43,826 bases of DNA, taken from assembly GCA_018268655.1 (NCBI GenBank), contig JAFDWC010000007.1, positions 1 through 43,826 of the forward strand. Direction: 5' to 3'. This stretch comes from Actinomycetota bacterium (GTDB taxonomy: Bacteria > Actinomycetota > Thermoleophilia > Solirubrobacterales > 70-9). The notes below the pieces were generated by a model. It was not told the DNA's origin. It did not search any database and saw only the letters and a program-made list of their open reading frames with translations. Position 1 is the stretch's first letter, and each line of letters opens with the position of its first letter. Below, one piece after another: positions 40,272 to 43,826 of this stretch. Made by a program: the position numbers and the translations under genes.

Positions 40272-42434
40272 ATGAGCGGCGCCGCCGGCTCGCGCTACGA
40301 CGTCCTCTTCGAGCCGCTCGAGATCGGCCCGCGGACGCTGCCGAACCGCTTCTACCAGGTGCCCTACCTGCCCGGCTTCACCGCCTCGGGGCGGCCGCGG
40401 GTGAGCGCCGCCCACCGCGCGGTCAAGGCCGAGGGCGGCTGGGGGGCGGTCTGCACCGAGTGGTGCATGGTCGCTCCCGACGCCGACCCCGCCCCGGAGG
40501 GCGCCTCGACCCTGCTCGACGACGCCGACGAGCGCAACCTCGCCTCCTGGTGCGCCCAGGTGCAGGCGCACGGCGCCCTGGCCGGGGTCGAGCTCGCCCA
40601 CGACGGCGGCAACGCCGGCGGCGAGCTCTCGCGCTGGCCGGCGATCGCGCCGAGCCAGCTGCGCTCCGACGCCTGGCTGTTCAGCGAAGCGACGCCGAAG
40701 GCGATGGAGCGGGCCGATATCGAGCGCGTGCAGGCGGCCTGGGCGGCGGCCGCCGAGCGCGCGGTCCGGGCCGGCTTCGACATCGTCTACGTCTACGGCG
40801 CCGCCAGCATGCTGCCGATGCAGTTCCTCTCGCCGTTCACGAACAAGCGCGACGACGCCTACGGCGGCAGCTTCGAGAACCGGGCCCGCTTCTGGCTGGA
40901 GACGCTGGCTGCGGTCAGCGAGACGGTCGCCGGCCGGGCCGCGGTGGCGGCTCGGATCGGCGTCGACGAGCTCGGCCCCTCCGGGATCGGGGTCGAGGAG
41001 GTGACCCGCCTGGTCGGGCTCGCCGACGAGCTGGTCGACCTCTGGGACGTCAACGTCGGCGGCCTCGCCAACTCCGCGATGGACCTGACCCCCTCGCGGG
41101 TCTTCGAGGAGGGCTACTCGCTGCAGTGGACCGCCCGGATCAAAGCGGCGACCCGCAAGCCGCTGGTCACCGTCGGCCGGCTCACCAACGCCGACCTGAT
41201 GGCCGATCTCGTCCGCCAGGGCAAGATCGACATCGTCGGCGCCGCCCGCCCCTCGATCGCCGACCCGTTCCTGCCGCGCAAGGTCCGCGCCGGACGCTTC
41301 GAGGACATCCGCGAGTGCATCGGCTCCAACCATTGCGCGGTGAAAGCGACCACCGGCCACCTCGGCTGTAGCCAGAACGCGACGGCGGGGGAGGAGCATC
41401 GGCGCGGCTGGCACCCGGAGCGGTTCGCCCCGCTGGCCGACCCGAGCCGGCCGGTGATGGTGATCGGCGCCGGCCCGGCCGGGCTCGAGTGCGCGAAGGT
41501 GCTCGGCCGGCGCGGGGCGGAGCTGGTCCACGTGATCGACGCGGCGGCGGAGATGGGCGGCCACCTGAGCTGGTTCGGACGGCTGCCCGGGTTCCAGCCC
41601 TGGCTGCGCCTGATCGACTACCGCCGCACCCAGATCGAGAAGCTGCCGGCCGTCACCTTCGTCCCGGGGACGAGGCTGGGGCCGGCGGAGGTGCTCGACT
41701 ACGGCGCCGCCGTCGTCGTCTGCGCGACCGGCTCGCGCTGGTCCGCGGACGGGGTCAACCTGCTCACCCACGAGCCGATCGCCGGCGCCGGGGAGGGGCT
41801 GCCGCACGTCCTCACCCCGGAGCAGATCGTGCTCGACGGCAAGCGCCCGCCCGGCCCGCGGGTGCTCGTGTACGACTGTGAGGCCTACCTGACCGGGCTC
41901 GGGATCGCCCAGTTCCTGCAGGCCGAGGGCTGGGTGCCGACCGTCGTCACCCCCGTCCACGAGGCGGGCGCCCACGCCTTCCACACAGGCGAGGGTCCGG
42001 TCATGCGGCGCGAGATCGCCGCTGGCGGCGGCCGCTTCGCGCACGGCCTGCGGCTGGAGGCGGTGGAGCCAGGCGGCGCCCGGCTCGAGGACGAGTTCGG
42101 GGCGGGGGTCGAGCTCGAGGCCGACGCCGTCGTCCTCGTCACCCAGCGGCTCTCCGAGGACGGGCTCTACCGCGAGCTCCTCGCCGACCCCGGGCGGCTG
42201 GCGGCTGCGGGGATCGAGGCGGTTTACCGCGCCGGCGACTGCGTGGCGCCGCGCCTGCTTCCCGACGCGGTCTTCGACGGCCACCGGCTCGGGCGCGAGA
42301 TCGACGGTCCCGACCCGCGCTGGCCGCTGCCGCTGCGCCCCGACGACGCGCCGCCGCCGCGGTACCCGGACGGCCCCGGCGCCGGGATCGGCCGCGAGGA
42401 CCTCGGCCTAGGTGCCCCGCCAGTAGCTCGCTGA
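40272..42434 (+). CDS. Trimethylamine/dimethylamine-dehydrogenase-like flavoprotein with altered cofactor residues
   Basis: The 720-residue protein is colinear with trimethylamine dehydrogenase (TMADH): an Old-Yellow-Enzyme FMN barrel (1-340), an Fe-S segment (349-366), then Rossmann domains (VMVIGAGPAGLECAKVLGRR near 395; ATGSRWSADGVNLLTHEPI; AGDCVAPRLLPDAVFDGHRL). Matches such as NRFYQVP, VKAEGGW, SFENRARFWLETLA, GAARPSIADPFLPRKV, QNATAGEEHRRGWHPE are near-identical by memory. The flavin-linking Cys of TMADH is Leu33, the YGAH active-site His is Ala178, and the iron-sulfur motif CIGCNxC is CIGSNHC (Ser352). It therefore probably uses another substrate and may lack a normal 4Fe-4S cluster. 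The longer upstream frame is a shadow. Confidence 0.88.
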   Translation: MSGAAGSRYDVLFEPLEIGPRTLPNRFYQVPYLPGFTASGRPRVSAAHRAVKAEGGWGAVCTEWCMVAPDADPAPEGASTLLDDADERNLASWCAQVQAHGALAGVELAHDGGNAGGELSRWPAIAPSQLRSDAWLFSEATPKAMERADIERVQAAWAAAAERAVRAGFDIVYVYGAASMLPMQFLSPFTNKRDDAYGGSFENRARFWLETLAAVSETVAGRAAVAARIGVDELGPSGIGVEEVTRLVGLADELVDLWDVNVGGLANSAMDLTPSRVFEEGYSLQWTARIKAATRKPLVTVGRLTNADLMADLVRQGKIDIVGAARPSIADPFLPRKVRAGRFEDIRECIGSNHCAVKATTGHLGCSQNATAGEEHRRGWHPERFAPLADPSRPVMVIGAGPAGLECAKVLGRRGAELVHVIDAAAEMGGHLSWFGRLPGFQPWLRLIDYRRTQIEKLPAVTFVPGTRLGPAEVLDYGAAVVVCATGSRWSADGVNLLTHEPIAGAGEGLPHVLTPEQIVLDGKRPPGPRVLVYDCEAYLTGLGIAQFLQAEGWVPTVVTPVHEAGAHAFHTGEGPVMRREIAAGGGRFAHGLRLEAVEPGGARLEDEFGAGVELEADAVVLVTQRLSEDGLYRELLADPGRLAAAGIEAVYRAGDCVAPRLLPDAVFDGHRLGREIDGPDPRWPLPLRPDDAPPPRYPDGPGAGIGREDLGLGAPPVAR

Positions 42435-42446
42435 GCCGCGTTCTGG

Positions 42447-43442
42447 TCAGGCCGGGGGGCCGGTGGCGATCGCGGCGACGCCGAGGTCGCGGAGGATCTG
42501 GCGGATCAGGTGGGCCCGGCGCGAGCGGGCCAGCGCCGCGTCGCCGGCGGGCTCTGCGTCCTCCGCCGCGAGGTAGAGGACGACGCCGCGGCCGCGGCCG
42601 ACGACTGCCGCCAGCGCCGCCTGCGGAGGGCGATCGACTCCGGCGCTGGCGAAGGCGTCCGCGGGCGGGTCCTGGACGACGGTCTCGAGGTGGATCGGCT
42701 CCGGCAGGGCGGGGTCGCCGTGGAGGAGGGCGAAGTGGCGCCTGCCCCCGCCGCGACCGCGGTAGCTGACGCAGCGCAGAGGTCCGGCGGCGGTGGCGAC
42801 GATCCGCTCGGCCCCGTCGCGGTGGACGAGGGCGGTGGCGCGGAGGCGGTGCTCGACCACCTCGAGCGAGTCGGCGAGGGGGATCTCGAGCCGGCGCGCC
42901 AGCTCCTCGGCCTCGGCGACCGCGGCCGGGGCGCCGTCGGCGTCGAGCACCTGGCAGAGCGCAGCGCCGCCGGGGCTGCCGGCGAGCGCCGCGAGCTCGA
43001 GCGCCGTCGCGGCGGCGTCGGGGCGGGAGAGCAGGCGGTCGGCCGGGACCCTGATCGGCAATACGTGCCCGGGCTTGACCACGTCAACCGCGGTGTAGGC
43101 GGGGCCGGCGGCGACCCGCATCGTCAGCGCCCGGTCGGAGGCCGAGATCCCGGTGCTGGTCCCGTGCCGGGACTCGATCGTGATCATCATCTCGCTGCCG
43201 GCGCCGATCGGGGTCAGCTCGAGCGCCTCGCAGCGCTCCTCGGAGAGCGCCAGGAACGGCATCCCGACCGCCTCTCGCAGCATCGTCGCCACCGTCTCGG
43301 CGCCGATCGAGCTGGCGACCGCGACCAGGTGCCCGCCGCCACCCGCGCCGCGGTCGACCAGCATCGCCATCGCGCCCCGGCGCAGGGCCTCGATCGCCGG
43401 CTCGAGCCGATCGCCGAGGGGTTCGACGCTTGCGATCTCCAC
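42447..43442 (-). CDS. RibBA-like protein lacking both catalytic sites
   Basis: The protein (331 residues from GTG 43442; up to 341 from GTG 43472) is colinear with RibBA. The N-terminal half follows DHBP synthase: EPAIEALRRGAMAMLVDRG, ESRHGTSTGISASDRA, VKPGHVLPIRVPADRLLSR. However, the acidic loop DDEDRENEGD is replaced by VDRGAGGGGH, and HTEA is replaced by DAAA. The C-terminal half follows GTP cyclohydrolase II ([46 protein letters not shown]), but the zinc cysteines are gone and the end is truncated. Riboflavin synthesis activity is not expected; a binding or repurposed role is inferred. It is convergent with the TMADH-like gene (12 nt gap). Confidence 0.75.
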   Translation of the reverse strand: MEIASVEPLGDRLEPAIEALRRGAMAMLVDRGAGGGGHLVAVASSIGAETVATMLREAVGMPFLALSEERCEALELTPIGAGSEMMITIESRHGTSTGISASDRALTMRVAAGPAYTAVDVVKPGHVLPIRVPADRLLSRPDAAATALELAALAGSPGGAALCQVLDADGAPAAVAEAEELARRLEIPLADSLEVVEHRLRATALVHRDGAERIVATAAGPLRCVSYRGRGGGRRHFALLHGDPALPEPIHLETVVQDPPADAFASAGVDRPPQAALAAVVGRGRGVVLYLAAEDAEPAGDAALARSRRAHLIRQILRDLGVAAIATGPPA

Positions 43443-43527
43443 CCGCGCGAGGATACAATATCGGACGATCACGATCTATTATCGGAGCGAAGGCAGAGGA
43501 GCCCCGGATCCGGTATTCAGGAGGACG
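43443..43527. promoter_or_regulatory. Divergent promoter region between the RibBA-like and aldehyde dehydrogenase genes
   Basis: An AT-richer stretch (43451-43487) contains ATATCGGA (43458-43465) and a partial repeat TTATCGGA (43479-43486) around GATCACGATC. TATTAT (43477-43482) is a plus-strand -10 candidate and TATTGT (minus strand, 43459-43454) a minus-strand one. AGGAGG at 43519-43524 is a perfect Shine-Dalgarno, 3 nt before ATG 43528. The near-symmetry suggests a shared regulator. Confidence 0.4.
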
Positions 43528-43826
43528 ATGGACGCCGCCGGCAAACTCCCGCAGCTGAACCTGTTCCTGGCCGGGCGCTGGGTCGACCCGGTCGAGTCCG
43601 ACAGCTTCATCGACCTCAACCCGGCAACCGAGGAGGAGTTGGCAACGGTCGCCGCCGCCGGCCCGGCCGACGTCGACGCGGCGGTCGCCGCCGCCCGCGC
43701 CCAGCTCGACGGCGGCGCCTGGTCGCGGCTCTCCGGCGGCGACCGCGGCCGCCTGCTGACGCGGCTGGCCGAGGCGCTCGAGCGCGACGGCGACCGCCTC
43801 GCCGCGCTCGAGGCGCTCGACGTCGG
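43528..43826 (+). CDS. Aldehyde dehydrogenase, N-terminal fragment (runs off the window)
   Basis: The first 99 residues of an NAD(P)-dependent aldehyde dehydrogenase: LNLFLAGRWVDPVESDSFID, LNPATEEELATVAAAGPADV, DVDAAVAAARAQLDGGAWSR, RLLTRLAEALERDGDRLAAL. The catalytic Cys and Glu lie beyond the window. The gene has the clearest ribosome-binding site of the region. Its place beside the flavoprotein cluster suggests it oxidises an aldehyde product of that pathway (inference). Confidence 0.9.
   Translation, partial: MDAAGKLPQLNLFLAGRWVDPVESDSFIDLNPATEEELATVAAAGPADVDAAVAAARAQLDGGAWSRLSGGDRGRLLTRLAEALERDGDRLAALEALDV

Overview
The window is very GC-rich chromosomal DNA with dense, mostly plus-strand genes, many GTG and a few TTG starts, and the classic Gram-positive housekeeping order. 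The order rng-rplU-rpmA-obgE-proB-proA-nadD-rsfS, then leuS-comEA-comEC-holA-rpsT-lepA-hrcA-dnaJ-prmA, then yqeY-phoH-ybeY-era, the HadA/HadB-type dehydratase pair and a hisIE-trp block without trpF point to an actinobacterium. A deep-branching class such as Thermoleophilia is my best guess (inference). No phage, plasmid or CRISPR features were seen.

Layout. 1-5 kb: 3' part of RNase G/E, ribosomal proteins L21 and L27, a secreted beta-propeller protein and the ribosome-assembly GTPase ObgE, ending in a large inverted repeat facing a minus-strand thioesterase. 5.6-9 kb: proline synthesis (proB, proA), NAD synthesis (nadD) and ribosome silencing (rsfS), followed by a DivIVA-like coiled-coil protein. 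9.8-10.6 kb: a small accessory island with a PD-(D/E)XK endonuclease gene carrying an SOS-box-like palindrome at its start, a tRNA-Ala(GGC) lying inside its open frame, and a frameshifted Phd-type antitoxin remnant. 10.6-19.5 kb: a SpoIIM-like membrane protein, leuS, a cupin, the DNA-uptake pair comEA-comEC, a Pro/Glu-rich membrane-anchored protein, holA and convergent rpsT. 19.6-23.4 kb: murJ and a GT-C-like membrane glycosyltransferase carrying two nearly identical in-frame palindromic insertions. 23.5-34 kb: lepA, hadAB-like genes, hrcA-dnaJ-prmA, a DUF2269-like membrane protein, murI, a vapBC module, yqeY, phoH, ybeY and era. 34-38.7 kb: hisIE and trpE-G-D-C, closed by a hairpin terminator. 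38.8-43.8 kb: an accessory metabolic cluster with its own strong sigma70-type promoter. It holds a VOC dioxygenase-like protein, a MoaF-like protein, a trimethylamine-dehydrogenase-like flavoenzyme with altered cofactor residues, a divergent RibBA-like protein that has lost both active sites, and the start of an aldehyde dehydrogenase.

The most notable signals are: (1) a 73-bp A-A'-A' palindromic element inserted twice, in frame, in one membrane-protein gene, resembling in principle the Rickettsia palindromic elements; (2) the terminal cluster, whose TMADH-like and RibBA-like members look repurposed; (3) a widespread pattern of TAnnnT hexamers 6-9 nt before start codons, which suggests leaderless transcripts; (4) large inverted repeats at two convergent gene ends; (5) the SOS-box/endonuclease/tRNA overlap. 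All function calls rest on reading motifs by eye; no database search was run.
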